Source of the DNA: Rebecca billardiae RCC1528
Lineage: Eukaryota > Haptophyta
DNA length: 64,000 nt
NCBI GenBank assembly: GCA_965240325.2
Contig: OZ251226.1
Location: 2,976,001-3,040,000, forward strand
Reading direction: 5' to 3'
The position numbers and the translations under genes are program-made. Of this stretch, positions 8,800-18,593 are shown piece by piece. Numbering within the stretch: position 1 is the first letter of the stretch; each line of letters opens with the position of its first letter. The notes under the pieces were generated by a model, which saw nothing but the letters and a program-made list of their open reading frames with translations, had not been told where the DNA came from and made no database searches.

Positions 8800-10539
8800 A
8801 TGGCAGCTGCCCTCCTCAGCTTGGCCGGTGGCGCTTGCCTCTTTGCGGGGCACATCGCGCTGCCGGCGGTGCGCGTTCGCATCCCCACGTCAGTGCGTGA
8901 GGCGGCAGTGACATTCACCGGGGAAGCTCACGGCTCGCGGCTCGCACCAGCGTCTCTATGGGCCGAAGGACTCCACGCGCTCGCGCTCTCACTCGCTGAA
9001 GGCGGCGAGTCAGAGCGCGCCTGGCAGCGCGCCCCGCAACTGACAGCCCAGCTGGCTGCGCTCGTGGAGGGTTGCTTCACCTTAGAAGACCTGGCGGAGG
9101 CCGTCGAGAGCAATGCTCTCGAGGCGGGCATGGGAGGCTACGACCGCTCTGCCGATGGCAGTGGCGGCTGGCGTATGGCACGCGTCGCCCATGACCCCGG
9201 ACTGGCTCTCCATCTGCCGCCCGAGCTGCTCGCCAGCCGGCGCGGGCCTGGAGGTGGCGGAGCTGCGGCCTCGAAGCTGTCGTGGTCTGAGGTGAGGGCG
9301 GCACTCGCCGACGGTCGCACTGTCATCTTCAACGCCCTCGGCCCGCACGAGCCCGCGCTCTCTCAGCTCTGCCTCGGTGCCAGCGTGGCGTTGGGCTGTG
9401 CATGCAACGTGAGCAACCGGCAGCGCAGCGCCGTCGCATGCACGCGCGCTCGCCCGGGCTCACGCGACCGCTCTCGTTCCCCCCGCCTCTCGCGCAATGG
9501 CGCCCGACAGGTCAACGTGTACGTGACGGCGAGCGACGTCGAGTTGTCCGCGCCGCCGCACACGGACAAGCAAGACGTGCTGGTGCTGCAGACACAGGGA
9601 GTCAAGCACTGGCGCGTGTTCGCGCCACCCGAGCCAAGCATAGCACCGCTCACCTCGCCATTCGCACGCGGCAAAGGGGGTGACCGCCTCCCGCTCACCG
9701 AGCTGCGCAGTGCGAGCGACGAGGACGAGGGCAACGGCCAGGGCGTGGGGGTGCGCACGGCGGACGGGCCTACGCCTCTGGTAGAAGTCACGCTCACCGC
9801 GGGGCAGGCGCTGTACATACCCGCCGGCTTTCCTCACACGACCAGCACGGTCGTCTCGGCCGGCGATGGCGGTGGCGGGGGTGGCGAGGCGTCGCTACAC
9901 CTCACGCTCAATCTGCACGATCTGGACGCAGGGGTCACGTGGGCGGCGGGACGACGTCTGGCACTCGCACGCGCAGGGCTGGAAGACCGCCTGCCCGAGC
10001 TGCCAATGCTCAACCTCTTGAAAGGCGAGCGCTTCTTCGCGCTGCACCGCATGCTTCCTCTAGGCTTCCTCGCGCCCACGGCAACGCTTGGCAAGACGGA
10101 GGACGGCACTGGCGCCGAAGAGGCACCTGACGTCCACGCTGTGATCGCTGCTGGTCTCGCATGCTGGCTGGAGGAGCTCGAGCCAGGCGTGCTGGCAGGG
10201 GGCGACAACGCCGCACCAGCTGCTCCCGTCGCCACCGGCACGGGCTTGGCGAGCGGTGATGCCGACGGCGGCAGCGCCCTGGGCGTCTCCGCTCCAAGGA
10301 GTCGCTCGCTTGCTGCCGAGCTACCAGGCTGCGCGTCCGCGCTTGTCGCTCATCACGAGGCGCTGGTCGGAGTGCACATCCGCATGTATCTCGACGGCTC
10401 TCTAGAGCCCGCCTCGCATGCCTCGTCTGGCGGCGCCCGACCCTTCTCCGCCTACCGCGTCAATCGCTACATCGAGGAGCTAGAGGAGATCCTTGCACGT
10501 CTTGCCACGTGGGCGACTGGCGGCGGCGACGGTGAGTGA
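8800..10539 (+). CDS. JmjC/cupin-type Fe(II)/2-oxoglutarate oxygenase (ribosomal-oxygenase-like)
   Basis: Exons 8800-9408 and 9511-10539, phase 0. The 102-nt intron (GTGAGC...CGACAG) has no in-frame stop, so the unspliced frame also reads through. Splicing joins CNVNVYVTASD to PPHTDKQDVLVLQTQG and KHWRVF, the core of Cupin_4/NO66/MINA-type JmjC proteins: His-x-Asp provides two iron ligands, and the distal His is in AGFPHTTST. The Lys in KHW fits the 2-oxoglutarate contact region. Family members hydroxylate ribosomal proteins or demethylate histones; the substrate here is unknown. The ATG at 8800 was chosen because the longer frame begins at GTG and includes repeat copy c. The gene ends in GGTGAGTGA, which also matches a splice donor, so an extra 3' exon cannot be excluded. 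A Gly/Asp-rich insertion (about nt 9700-9780) lies between the iron ligands. Confidence 0.8.
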   Translation: MAAALLSLAGGACLFAGHIALPAVRVRIPTSVREAAVTFTGEAHGSRLAPASLWAEGLHALALSLAEGGESERAWQRAPQLTAQLAALVEGCFTLEDLAEAVESNALEAGMGGYDRSADGSGGWRMARVAHDPGLALHLPPELLASRRGPGGGGAAASKLSWSEVRAALADGRTVIFNALGPHEPALSQLCLGASVALGCACNVSNRQRSAVACTRARPGSRDRSRSPRLSRNGARQVNVYVTASDVELSAPPHTDKQDVLVLQTQGVKHWRVFAPPEPSIAPLTSPFARGKGGDRLPLTELRSASDEDEGNGQGVGVRTADGPTPLVEVTLTAGQALYIPAGFPHTTSTVVSAGDGGGGGGEASLHLTLNLHDLDAGVTWAAGRRLALARAGLEDRLPELPMLNLLKGERFFALHRMLPLGFLAPTATLGKTEDGTGAEEAPDVHAVIAAGLACWLEELEPGVLAGGDNAAPAAPVATGTGLASGDADGGSALGVSAPRSRSLAAELPGCASALVAHHEALVGVHIRMYLDGSLEPASHASSGGARPFSAYRVNRYIEELEEILARLATWATGGGDGE

Positions 10540-11482
10540 ATACTCAGTCTCAGTCATCACTGCCAGGCCGCAATCGTAGCTACTCGTCGGCGGAATACTG
10601 TCGTAATCGGGCGTGCCGCTACTGCCACTGTGCTGCGCGTCAAATTAATTTGCGACGATTCATAAATGTACACTCTCATGATGATAGCTTTCACTGCTGC
10701 TAATAATAGCAGTCGCGTGAGTAATGTGCGCGCATGCGCACGCGGTCGTCGTAGTCGTCACAGATTACTCTAGATATAGATCGAGATTTTCTGCACACTG
10801 CTGTCATCAGCATGCATCAATGATCAATCATCATACAACTAGTAGACTAGTAGTACGACTACTACTACTAGCAGGGCTACTGTTAACCGTAGTCTACAGC
10901 GTCAAACGACATTAAACTACTCTACACAGGCACAGTAGCAGGCATCGCTGCATCGCGGGCCGAATGATATGTGAGAGAACCGCGCGGGATTAGGCGTGAG
11001 CCTCAGCATTTTCTTAGCGTGCACAGTGGACGCCGACGTACTGCACATCAGTGTTCCTTATCATCTAGCTAGGCCGCCGCGTAGGAGTCTACTACTACGC
11101 ATCAACGCAATGAGCGGGCATCACAGCTTGGACGCCGGCACTGGCCGGCGCCGTGACGTACTGGTCTGCTACTGCTCAGTCTTGTCACTGTCAGTGTGTG
11201 CTCTGCCGTCGCCACCACGGCGGCCTCGCTCGCCAGAAACGTCGCCGACGGTTGTTTCTCTGCTGGACGGAACTGTATCCATACTCTCAACTTGTACAGT
11301 CGAGGGCGGTCTTGGTACAGTGATCCAGTACTGTAACTACAGTCTTAGCGGGGGACTCGGCCGTCGACGCCGCTTGCCCAAGGCCTGGGCAGCCTGCTGC
11401 CGGGGCGGCCATCTCCGGCCGCATCGGAGCGAGGTGCGCGGAAGGCGGCGCACGGCCCGGGCGAGGGTGATCGAGCCTCCAC
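10540..11482. other. Intergenic spacer, 0.94 kb, no gene seen
   Basis: AT-richer DNA with many stops and CTACTACTAC/GTAGTAGTA runs (about 10835-10880). A weak ORF from 10996 is uniform low-quality sequence with no motif. From about 11340 the DNA becomes GC-rich, consistent with the 5' leader of the following gene. Confidence 0.55.
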
Positions 11483-14215
11483 ATGGCGCACTCGCCTCTT
11501 CGCCAGCCGGTGGACCCACCAGCCCCGCCCCAGGCGCCACTCAACCTCGCGGAGGACGAGCGCGCCGCGGCCGAAGCCATCCCGCGTCTCGGCGTCAACG
11601 TGCCAACGCTGCGGGCCGTTCTCAAGGCGGCGCGCGAGGCCTCGGGCCTTGAGCGTCCGACGACTGCGGACGTGTGCCGCGCGTACGTCCTGGCGCGCAC
11701 AGCCGCCGCCAAGGCCTCCCTCGTGGACGTGATGTGGGCGGAGCACGCCGCCAAGATCGAGGCGGCGGACGCTGCACAGCGCGTGGTGCCCGTGTCGCTC
11801 CGGACGGCCCCGGTCGGCGTCAGCTCGGTATTCATCAGCCACGCGTGGGGGCGGCCGTTCGACGAGCTCGTCGACGCGGTGGATAACTACTGCGAGCGCT
11901 TCCCTGAGGCGGCAGGCGCGTACTTTTGGTGCGACACGCTGAGCGTCAATCAGCACGCGGTCGCGGCCGGCGTCGTGCTCGACAGCCACCACTGGGCGCG
12001 CCTCTTTGGCGCGGCGATCCGCCTGATGGGCAACGTGTGCGTTGTCGCGACACCATGGGAGCGGCCCACCCCGCTCACGCGCTGCTGGTGCCTCTGGGAG
12101 CTGTACTCGGCGCTGGGCGGCGGCAGCGCGGCCGGCGCCGCGCAGCCGAGCGGCGCGGTCGCCTCGATCGCACTCTGCATGCCGCTGGCCGAGCGGCTCG
12201 CGTACGAGTCGGCGCTGAGTCAGGCGGGCGGGCTGGGCGAGGTGGCGCGCGGGTTCGCGCAGATCCGCATGGAGGACGCGCAGGCCAGCGTGCCCAACGA
12301 CCGCGACATGATCTTCGGCGCGGTCCGAGCCTCGCTCGGCTTTGACGCGCTCAACGGCGCGATCCGCGGCCACCTGCTCGGCCAGGTGCTCGCGCACGCG
12401 GCCGCGCTGCCGGGCGAGGCGGGGCGCTCGCTGTGCGCGCGCCTGCTCGCGCCCCCGCGCGGAGGCGCCCCGCCGCCCGCCGCGGCCGAGGACGCTCTGA
12501 TCGGCGGCGCGGACCCGCGCGTGCGCGAGTCAGTGCTCCACCCGGCGAGCGGCCAGCTCGTTCTGAACGTTGATGCGCTCGCGCACGCGGTGCGCGCCGG
12601 CGCGGCCGAGACGGTGGCGGCGCTGCTCGAGCATGAGCTCGTGCGGTCGCAGTGCATCGACGCGCCGGATGCGGCGCGTGCGCGGCCGCTGCACCACGCC
12701 TGCGCGGCCGTCGCCGCGGCTACCGCCTCGCCGGATGCGACGCAGGGCCCGAGCGCCGCGCGCCGCACCGCCGCGCCGCCCGCCAAGCCCTCGGCCGCGG
12801 CCATCGAGGGCCCCACCGCTGCGAGTCGGTCGGCGAGCGGAGCTCCGCTGGCCGCCAAGCCGAGCACCGCGGGCGGCACGAAGCCCAGACAGCCGGGCTC
12901 GAGCGCGGCGCACGCCGCCGCGCTCGAGCTCGTGCGCGCCCTCCTCGCAGCCGGCGCGAGCGTCGCGTGCGCAGACCTGCACGGCCGGCTGGCGCTCGAG
13001 CTGCTGCCCGCGGCGGAGGACGCGCGCGCTGCGGAGCTGCTGCTCGCGAGTGAGCGCGCGCTCGCGGCGGTCGGCGGCGAGCCGATCCGCGAGGCTGTGC
13101 GCGAGTGGGTGCAGCGCGCCTCGGCCAAAGCGGCGAGCGGGCGCCCCGCGCCGCCCGCCCCTCGGCTCGGCCCCTCGCTGCTCCCTGCGCTTGCGCGCGC
13201 CGCGCTCGCAGACGGACTGCGCGTGGGCAACACGGCCGCGCCCCGGCCGGGAGATCGGTACCAGATTGTCTTCTACGTGCGCGCGGTGAGCGGCGCCGAT
13301 CTCGGCGCGTTCGTCAAGAGCGTCACGCAGTCGGTGCTCTCCGGCTCGCCGCACATGAACAACGGCGCGCTCAAGGAGCGGCTGATCGAGCTGGGGCCGG
13401 CGCCGTTCGAGCGCACCATCATCATGTGGGGCTACTACACGACCACCTTCACCGTGCACTGGCGGCCGGCGAGCGGGCTGGGGTCGCCGCTGCGGCTGAA
13501 GCACAAGATCGTGCTCGAGGACCCCGAGGGGCACGCGCCCAGCTTCTACGACGCGGGGCGCGTCGTGCGCGTGCCGCTGCCCGGGGACGACGCGGCGCGC
13601 GGCGCGGCGCGCCGGCCGAGCAGCGGCGCAGCGCCCGCCGGCAGGCGGCCCTCGGGGTCGGGGCCGACGGCCGGACTGGGCGTGCCGCCGCGCAGGAGCT
13701 CTCCGACGCGGCCCGGGTCGGCTACGAGCTCGCAGCCACCGCGAGCGCCGCCGCTCAACGGCAGGAGCGCGCCGTCGCCCAAGCGCGCGCCGTCGCCCAA
13801 GCGCGCGCCGTCGCCCAAGCGCGCGCCGTCGCCCAAGCAGCCGGGCTCCTTCTCGCGCGGCCGGCCAGCGCCCAGCAAGTCCGCCGCGTCGGCGCCCTCG
13901 GCCCCGGGCAAGGCTGGGGCGGATGCGGCGGCGCACCTCCCTCCACGGGCTCCGGCTCTCCGCGCCGCACACGGCGCCTCGAGCGGCACGGAGAACGTGC
14001 AGGAGGCCGCGGCAGCCCGCAAGATCGAGTTGACTGAGGACATGGAGGCGGTCGCAGCCCTGGCGGATGAGTACGAGGCCTTGGCAGTGCAGGACGGCAT
14101 GTCCGAGCCCAACCCACTCACCGACAGCGAGCTCCCTGCGAAGCTGCAGGCAGCCATGGATGTCAGCATCAGCAAGAAGACGAAGGCTACGCTACCGAAG
14201 AAGAAGAAAGGCTAA
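11483..14215 (+). CDS. TIR-like / ankyrin / YEATS-like fusion protein
   Basis: A 910-residue single-exon protein. Residues about 110-300 match an algal TIR-like family: FISHAWG (about 115), YFWCDTLSVNQH (about 146), TPWERPTPLTRCWCLWEL (about 195-203). Such domains resemble TIR and fungal HET folds, which act in self/non-self and immune signalling. Two or three degenerate ankyrin repeats follow (about 360-530; ALAHAVRAGAAETVAALLEH, LVRALLAAGASVACADLHG). Residues about 591-700 look like a YEATS beta-sandwich: YQIVFYVRAVSGADLGAFVK, then GPAPFERTIIMWGYYTTTFTV, then LKHKIVLED, parallel to the PPFEV-GWGEF-H-L-L pattern. YEATS domains read acyl-lysine. The tail has four RAPSPK repeats and ends in a Lys-rich KKTKATLPKKKKG that could be a nuclear signal. 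Seen: motifs and order. Inferred: the YEATS assignment and any immune role. The ATG at 11483 is the first in frame. Confidence 0.75.
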   Translation: MAHSPLRQPVDPPAPPQAPLNLAEDERAAAEAIPRLGVNVPTLRAVLKAAREASGLERPTTADVCRAYVLARTAAAKASLVDVMWAEHAAKIEAADAAQRVVPVSLRTAPVGVSSVFISHAWGRPFDELVDAVDNYCERFPEAAGAYFWCDTLSVNQHAVAAGVVLDSHHWARLFGAAIRLMGNVCVVATPWERPTPLTRCWCLWELYSALGGGSAAGAAQPSGAVASIALCMPLAERLAYESALSQAGGLGEVARGFAQIRMEDAQASVPNDRDMIFGAVRASLGFDALNGAIRGHLLGQVLAHAAALPGEAGRSLCARLLAPPRGGAPPPAAAEDALIGGADPRVRESVLHPASGQLVLNVDALAHAVRAGAAETVAALLEHELVRSQCIDAPDAARARPLHHACAAVAAATASPDATQGPSAARRTAAPPAKPSAAAIEGPTAASRSASGAPLAAKPSTAGGTKPRQPGSSAAHAAALELVRALLAAGASVACADLHGRLALELLPAAEDARAAELLLASERALAAVGGEPIREAVREWVQRASAKAASGRPAPPAPRLGPSLLPALARAALADGLRVGNTAAPRPGDRYQIVFYVRAVSGADLGAFVKSVTQSVLSGSPHMNNGALKERLIELGPAPFERTIIMWGYYTTTFTVHWRPASGLGSPLRLKHKIVLEDPEGHAPSFYDAGRVVRVPLPGDDAARGAARRPSSGAAPAGRRPSGSGPTAGLGVPPRRSSPTRPGSATSSQPPRAPPLNGRSAPSPKRAPSPKRAPSPKRAPSPKQPGSFSRGRPAPSKSAASAPSAPGKAGADAAAHLPPRAPALRAAHGASSGTENVQEAAAARKIELTEDMEAVAALADEYEALAVQDGMSEPNPLTDSELPAKLQAAMDVSISKKTKATLPKKKKG
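13769..13838 (+). repeat. 18-bp coding tandem repeat, about four copies
   Basis: The unit GCGCCGTCGCCCAAGCGC encodes Arg-Ala-Pro-Ser-Pro-Lys and is repeated about four times without change. Each copy carries a Ser-Pro-Lys site of the kind proline-directed kinases use. Confidence 0.85.
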
Positions 14216-14306
14216 TACAGTTTACTAAGAATAAGAGACGCACACAGCTCAGGCAGGCGAGATTGACGCCCGCCAACTGTCACCGCCCATGAAGCCGTCG
14301 CCGATG
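14216..14306 (-). repeat. Dispersed short repeat, copy d (reverse orientation)
   Basis: It begins directly after the TAA of the TIR/YEATS-like gene (TACAGTTTACTAAGAATAAG, then AGACGCACACAGCTCAGGC). It runs through GATTGACGCC to CCGTCGCCGATGG, just before the NDUFAF5 start. Copy e shares this longer version. Confidence 0.75.
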
Positions 14307-14320
14307 GTAGCGCCGCAGTA

Positions 14321-15502
14321 ATGACGCCAGCCATTTTCCTCGGCACCGTCACGCGTCGCGGCACCGTCACGCGCATAATCGGGATGGCGCCGGCTGCAGC
14401 GGCTGCGCTTCTGCGAGGCCTACGCGCATGCCCACGCGGCGTCAGCGGCGCGAGGCGAGCGCTGAACGCGCGTGGGAGCGGCGGCGCGACCGAGCCCTTT
14501 GACCGCGCGCTCAAGCTCGCGCAGCGCACCGCGGCGCTCTCCTCGCCGCATGCGGCCGAGTACGAGTACCTGCGCGGTGAGGTTGCCGAGCGGCTCACGG
14601 AGCGGCTGGAGGACCTTGTGCTCGAGCTCGAGTTCCCGACGGCTCTGGACCTGGGCTGTGGCTCAGGTCACGTGCGCCGCGCGCTTGGCGGCCGTGGCGG
14701 CGTGCAGCTTCTCGTCGAGGCCGACGCATGCCCTGCAGCGCTTGCCGCGAGCGCAGCGCGCACAGCGGCCGACGCGGCCGCGGCGGGCGAGGACGCGCCG
14801 ACGTTCGACGTGGAGCGCGTGTGTGCGGACGAGACGGCGCTTCCGTTCGCACCCGGCTCGCTCGACCTCGTCCTCTCCTCCCTCGCGCTGCACTGGGTCA
14901 ACGACCTGCCCGAGGCGTTTGCACAGATCCGGCGCTCGCTCCGGCCGGACGGCCTCTTCCTGGGAGCGATGCTCGGCGGCGAGACGCTGCACGAGCTGCG
15001 CAACGCGTGGGTCGCGGCGGACCTCGAGCGCCGCGGCGGCGTGGCCGACCACGCGTCGCCGCTCACCCGCGTCGCCGACGTGGGCGACCTGCTCCAGTCC
15101 GCGGGCTTTGCGCTCACGACCGTCGACTCTGAGACCGTCACCTTTGGGTACGACGACCCGTTCGTGCTGATGGACCACCTGCAGGGGATGGGCGAGGCGC
15201 ACGCGCCGCACGAGGCGCGGCGCGGCGGCACGAGCGCGCGAGACTCGCTCCTGGCCGCTGCCGCCGTCTACGCCTCGCTCTACGCCCGCGAGGCGCCTGG
15301 CGCCCCCCAGACCGATGCGTCGGCAGCTGCGGGCGTGCCTGCCACCTTTGAGATCATCTACATGATCGGCTGGGCGCCCCACGGCTCGCAGCCGAGGCCG
15401 CTCTCGCCGGGCGCGGCGAGGGCCTCGCTCAAGGACCTGGCTGCTGGGCGGATCAAGCCGCCGAACCCACCGTCGGATGACGATGGCGTTGTGCGGCGGT
15501 GA
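14321..15502 (+). CDS. NDUFAF5: NDUFAF5-like SAM-dependent enzyme, complex I assembly
   Basis: Class I SAM-binding Rossmann protein with the special features of NDUFAF5 (C20orf7). FDRALKLAQRTAAL opens the domain, LDLGCGSGHVRRAL binds SAM, and LPFAPGSLDLVLSSLALHWV is motif post-I. LRPDGLFLGAMLGGETLHEL and the C-terminal FEIIYMIGWAPHGSQPRPL with SLKDL are diagnostic. Known members act in the mitochondrial matrix, where NDUFAF5 hydroxylates an arginine of complex I subunit NDUFS7 during early assembly. The N-terminus is Ala/Arg-rich without acids, as in a mitochondrial presequence. Translation could start at 14321 or at the ATG at 14384 (MAPAAAAALLRGLRACPRG), which gives a cleaner presequence. 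No intron is seen, and the length (372-393 aa) is normal. Confidence 0.92.
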   Translation: MTPAIFLGTVTRRGTVTRIIGMAPAAAAALLRGLRACPRGVSGARRALNARGSGGATEPFDRALKLAQRTAALSSPHAAEYEYLRGEVAERLTERLEDLVLELEFPTALDLGCGSGHVRRALGGRGGVQLLVEADACPAALAASAARTAADAAAAGEDAPTFDVERVCADETALPFAPGSLDLVLSSLALHWVNDLPEAFAQIRRSLRPDGLFLGAMLGGETLHELRNAWVAADLERRGGVADHASPLTRVADVGDLLQSAGFALTTVDSETVTFGYDDPFVLMDHLQGMGEAHAPHEARRGGTSARDSLLAAAAVYASLYAREAPGAPQTDASAAAGVPATFEIIYMIGWAPHGSQPRPLSPGAARASLKDLAAGRIKPPNPPSDDDGVVRR

Positions 15503-15891
15503 TCATCGCGCCGCGATCGTATAGAATTAGTTCGTACGATCAGCCAGCTGCCCAGCATTCCCGGGCGGTCGTGGCCGCGTGGCGACGGCCGGTCGAACAG
15601 TTATAACTCCAACTAAGAGACGCATACAGCTCAGGCGAGATGATTGACGCCATTACTCTCACCGCCCATATCGGAAGCCGTCGCCGATCGATGCGCTCAG
15701 CGGGTCCGCGGCCTGATGATGCCATTCGCCGATTCGGTCCGACTCACATTTTCGCATATATTAACGACGCGCGTGGTATGCGCAACGGGCAGGCGTCAGA
15801 GTCAGCAAGCTGTAGCAGCAGATCGAGCAGCAGAGACAAACACCAGGATCAGCGCTCCTCGCCGTCGTCCCCCCCCCCTCGTAGTCGCCCA
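15503..15891. other. Intergenic spacer holding repeat copy e
   Basis: Mixed-composition spacer downstream of NDUFAF5. Apart from the dispersed repeat at 15611-15688 I see only short unrelated ORFs and a run of Cs near 15870. Confidence 0.5.
15611..15688 (-). repeat. Dispersed short repeat, copy e (reverse orientation)
   Basis: AACTAAGAGACGCATACAGC, then TCAGGCGAGAT, TTGACGCC, CTCACCGCCCAT, and GAAGCCGTCGCCGAT. It matches copy d block by block with small indels, about 110 bp after the NDUFAF5 stop. Confidence 0.7.
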
Positions 15892-16191
15892 TCACTCCAT
15901 TGCCGAGCGGAAGCTCGACGCACCGTCTGGCGTCGACGCGCGCGCGCCACCGCGGTGGTCGCGGTGCCACGCGTCGTCAGCCGTCGTCTCGAAGTAGTCG
16001 TCGTATGCAGCGCCCCCGCGAGCGCGTGCCCCCGGGCGCACGTGCGCCATGCGCGCGCGGGCGATGAGCATCTTGGCCTGGCCACGCAGGCAGCGCATGC
16101 CCAGCTCGCGCCGCATGGTGCCGAGCAGCGCGCGCTCGGCGGCGGGGCGCGAGGGCGCGCTGAGGCGCGCGCGCCACGTGTCCCGCCCCAT
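15892..16191 (-). CDS. Small hypothetical ORF, 99 aa, beside AG microsatellite
   Basis: A GC-rich, Arg/Ala-rich ORF starting [13 protein letters not shown], with a basic helical stretch ([20 protein letters not shown]) and an acidic aromatic end ([16 protein letters not shown]). No family is recognised. On this strand the neighbouring microsatellite reads as a long pyrimidine tract ending in AG, so the segment could be a 3' exon of an unseen gene. It could equally be chance in GC-rich DNA. Confidence 0.3.
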   Translation of the reverse strand: MGRDTWRARLSAPSRPAAERALLGTMRRELGMRCLRGQAKMLIARARMAHVRPGARARGGAAYDDYFETTADDAWHRDHRGGARASTPDGASSFRSAME

Positions 16192-16202
16192 CTTGGCGAT
16201 CT

Positions 16203-16319
<117 letters not shown>

Positions 16320-16717
16320 CTGATAGGTCGCCTGGTCGGATGCGATTCGGCGATGCGATGAATAACGACGATGATGATATACGACATTTCATTCTCGTCA
16401 CTATGAGTAGTCACTATGACGAAGTCGTCATCATCAATCGGGGGCTCAGGTCGGACAGGGACTAGTTTATGCTGCATATATGGTCCAGCTTGGTTGCCAC
16501 TCTCTTCGGCTCGCCGGGGCCAAGACGTAACGGAGCTGGGGAGGGTGGACCGGAGCCGGAGCCGTAAATAGTAGCTCACACGCGATAGTTTGAAGATGCA
16601 TGGCCTCCGCACCCGGCCCTCGCCCGGGGCCAGGTGGCGGGCAGCGCGGTCCGACTCCCGCTGCGCCCGACAGTGTTGCCGCAGTTGCGCGCAACAAACC
16701 TGCCATCTGCTGAGCCG

Positions 16718-18006
16718 TCAAGAGATGGCGCAACGGCCACCTGGCTGCGCGATGCGGCGTTGCAATTGCGCCGTATCGATCCACGGTGTGTGCCGCTTGC
16801 GCACGGGGTTGAAGGGCATGCGGCCACCCAACTGCGCCTGGCGCTGCGCCACGGCCTCGACAAAGGGCCGTAGGTCCACCTCGGGGTGCGGCAGCTCGTC
16901 GCCGCCGAGCACAAGCATCACCAGGGCGCGCGCCTCGGCGGGCGTGAGCGCGCGCTCGTCGATCAGGTCGAAGATCTTGTTGCGCACGCCCCACTCGCGC
17001 ACGCGGTGAATCGGCTGCCCATAGCAGAGCCAGGGCGAGTGCGTGCACACCTCCTGCGCTTCGCTCGCCAGGTCGTCAAGCACGTCCATGTCGCCTGGCG
17101 CACAGCGGTGGTCGCAGGGTGTTGGGCAAGGCGCGGCAGCGGTGCGCGTCAGATAGACGCGGCATTATGCAGTACCAAGCACGGGCGATGCGCACTGTCC
17201 TGGTGGAGCCAGCTGAGAGGCCGGGACTCCCACCAGAGCTCCGCCGCGCGACCGCTTGGCTGCGCGCGCGCAGTCCGCGCGCGCTCACACTCGAGGTCGG
17301 CATCGAGGTTGCTCCAAAAGTCGACCACGGCCTCCTCGTCGGTGCATAGCCGCACGACAACCCACACGGGAAGGCGCGCGAGCGGGGCCATCGCGCGCTT
17401 CAGGTCGCCGTCGGTGGGCAGCCCGTCGCTCACGATTGTGAGTGCCACCTGCAGGCCGCTCGCGCGCAGCGCTGCCTCGTCGCGCGCGATGGCATCAACG
17501 ACGGCGGTGACCTGGGCGCACAGCGGCGTTGTGGAGGTGGGCGACGAGCGACACGTCTGGTCGAGGTCGGCCAGGTCCTCCGGCCCACGCACCACCACGT
17601 GCTGCCGGCCCACCGCCGGCTGATTCAGCAGCATGAAGTGCGTCGGCACGTTGAGTGCGGCCGCGATCTTGGCGTGGAAGGTGATCATGTCCACGACCTC
17701 CTCCCAACGCGAGCAGCCGACAAAGCGCGGCGCAGAGCCGTTCATCGGCGTCACCAGCTTGGAGCCGTCCGGAGTGCTCATGCTGCCGCTGTTGTCAACG
17801 ATAAAGTAGTGCTGCTTGAAGGTTGTGCAAGAATCGACGAGCGCGTGGCGCAGGCCCGGCGGGAACTCGTCGCCGAGAGCGGCTCGCAGAGCCTCGTGGT
17901 CGGGGATTGCCGCCGAGTAGGCCGGAGGCGGCGGCGGCGCGGACGCTTCGGGCGGCACGGAGGCTGGCAAATAGCTTGGCGGAGCGCCCGGCGCGGCCGA
18001 CGACAT
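16718..18006 (-). CDS. VWA-domain protein with C-terminal CaaX box
   Basis: Exons complement(17289-18006) and complement(16718-17094); the 194-nt intron runs GTGAGC...GCCAG and splits a codon after its first base. The 364-residue product starts with a Pro/Ala-rich segment. A von Willebrand A domain follows: FIVDNSGSMSTPDG supplies the MIDAS DxSxS residues, and TIVSDGLPTDGDL is the later Asp loop. The second exon (VLDDLASEAQEV, HRVREWGVRNKIFDLIDERAL, NPVRKRHTPWID) is a conserved tail that I associate with protist and algal VWA proteins. The chain ends Cys-Ala-Ile-Ser, a farnesylation-type CaaX box. Known: VWA domains bind partners through a metal ion. Inferred: a prenylated, membrane-attached adaptor. 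Both exons join in frame and restore this tail, which supports the splice. Confidence 0.8.
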
Positions 18007-18593
18007 CGTGAGTTTGCGGATGGAAGGGATGGAGATGCTCTGCTGCTAACCACTAGATGGACCGGTCCTTTTTTCCTGCTGGCGCTGGCGCCGCAATCTC
18101 GCAGCGAGATTTCATAGGCGGATGATGTAGACGAACGCCACCGAATGCACAGCGCAGCTGCAGCGGAGGTCCACCAGCCCGACCAGCCGTCAGCCCGTCA
18201 GGCGACACCACCGGGGCACGATGCGTGCCGCCGTGCCGACGTTGGGCTTGGCACTGCAGCACGGTGCTGCAGCACCTGCACTCCTGCGGAGGCAGTAGCT
18301 TACCGAATTCACTCTCCGAATTGGACGGAGCCCTCGGGCGGTACCGACTACCGTACAGTCGCCCACTCTTCAGGCCACCTGGCCACTCGGCCTCGGGCCC
18401 CGGACTGGCACGGTGACGGTCGCGGCCTCAGTCAGGCCTGGCAGCTTATTATCAGTGACTGTGAGTACTTGGCTGGATTCTTCAGAATCCTTCCTTGATG
18501 TCGCCGGGACGGTCCTGAGGGCGTCCTGCCGGAATCGGGAAATGGAATGCGGTCCGAACGATCTTTGGACTGTTGGAGTTGGGAGCGACTCAC
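18007..18593. other. Intergenic region, no gene seen
   Basis: It lies upstream of the VWA gene, whose promoter it should contain. Short overlapping ORFs on both strands have no recognisable content. Composition is intermediate between the gene bodies and the AT-rich spacers. Confidence 0.45.

Noticed and set aside
10996-11652. A 218-codon ORF upstream of the TIR-like gene
   Set aside because: It starts in AT-rich spacer and overlaps the real gene in another frame. No motif supports it.
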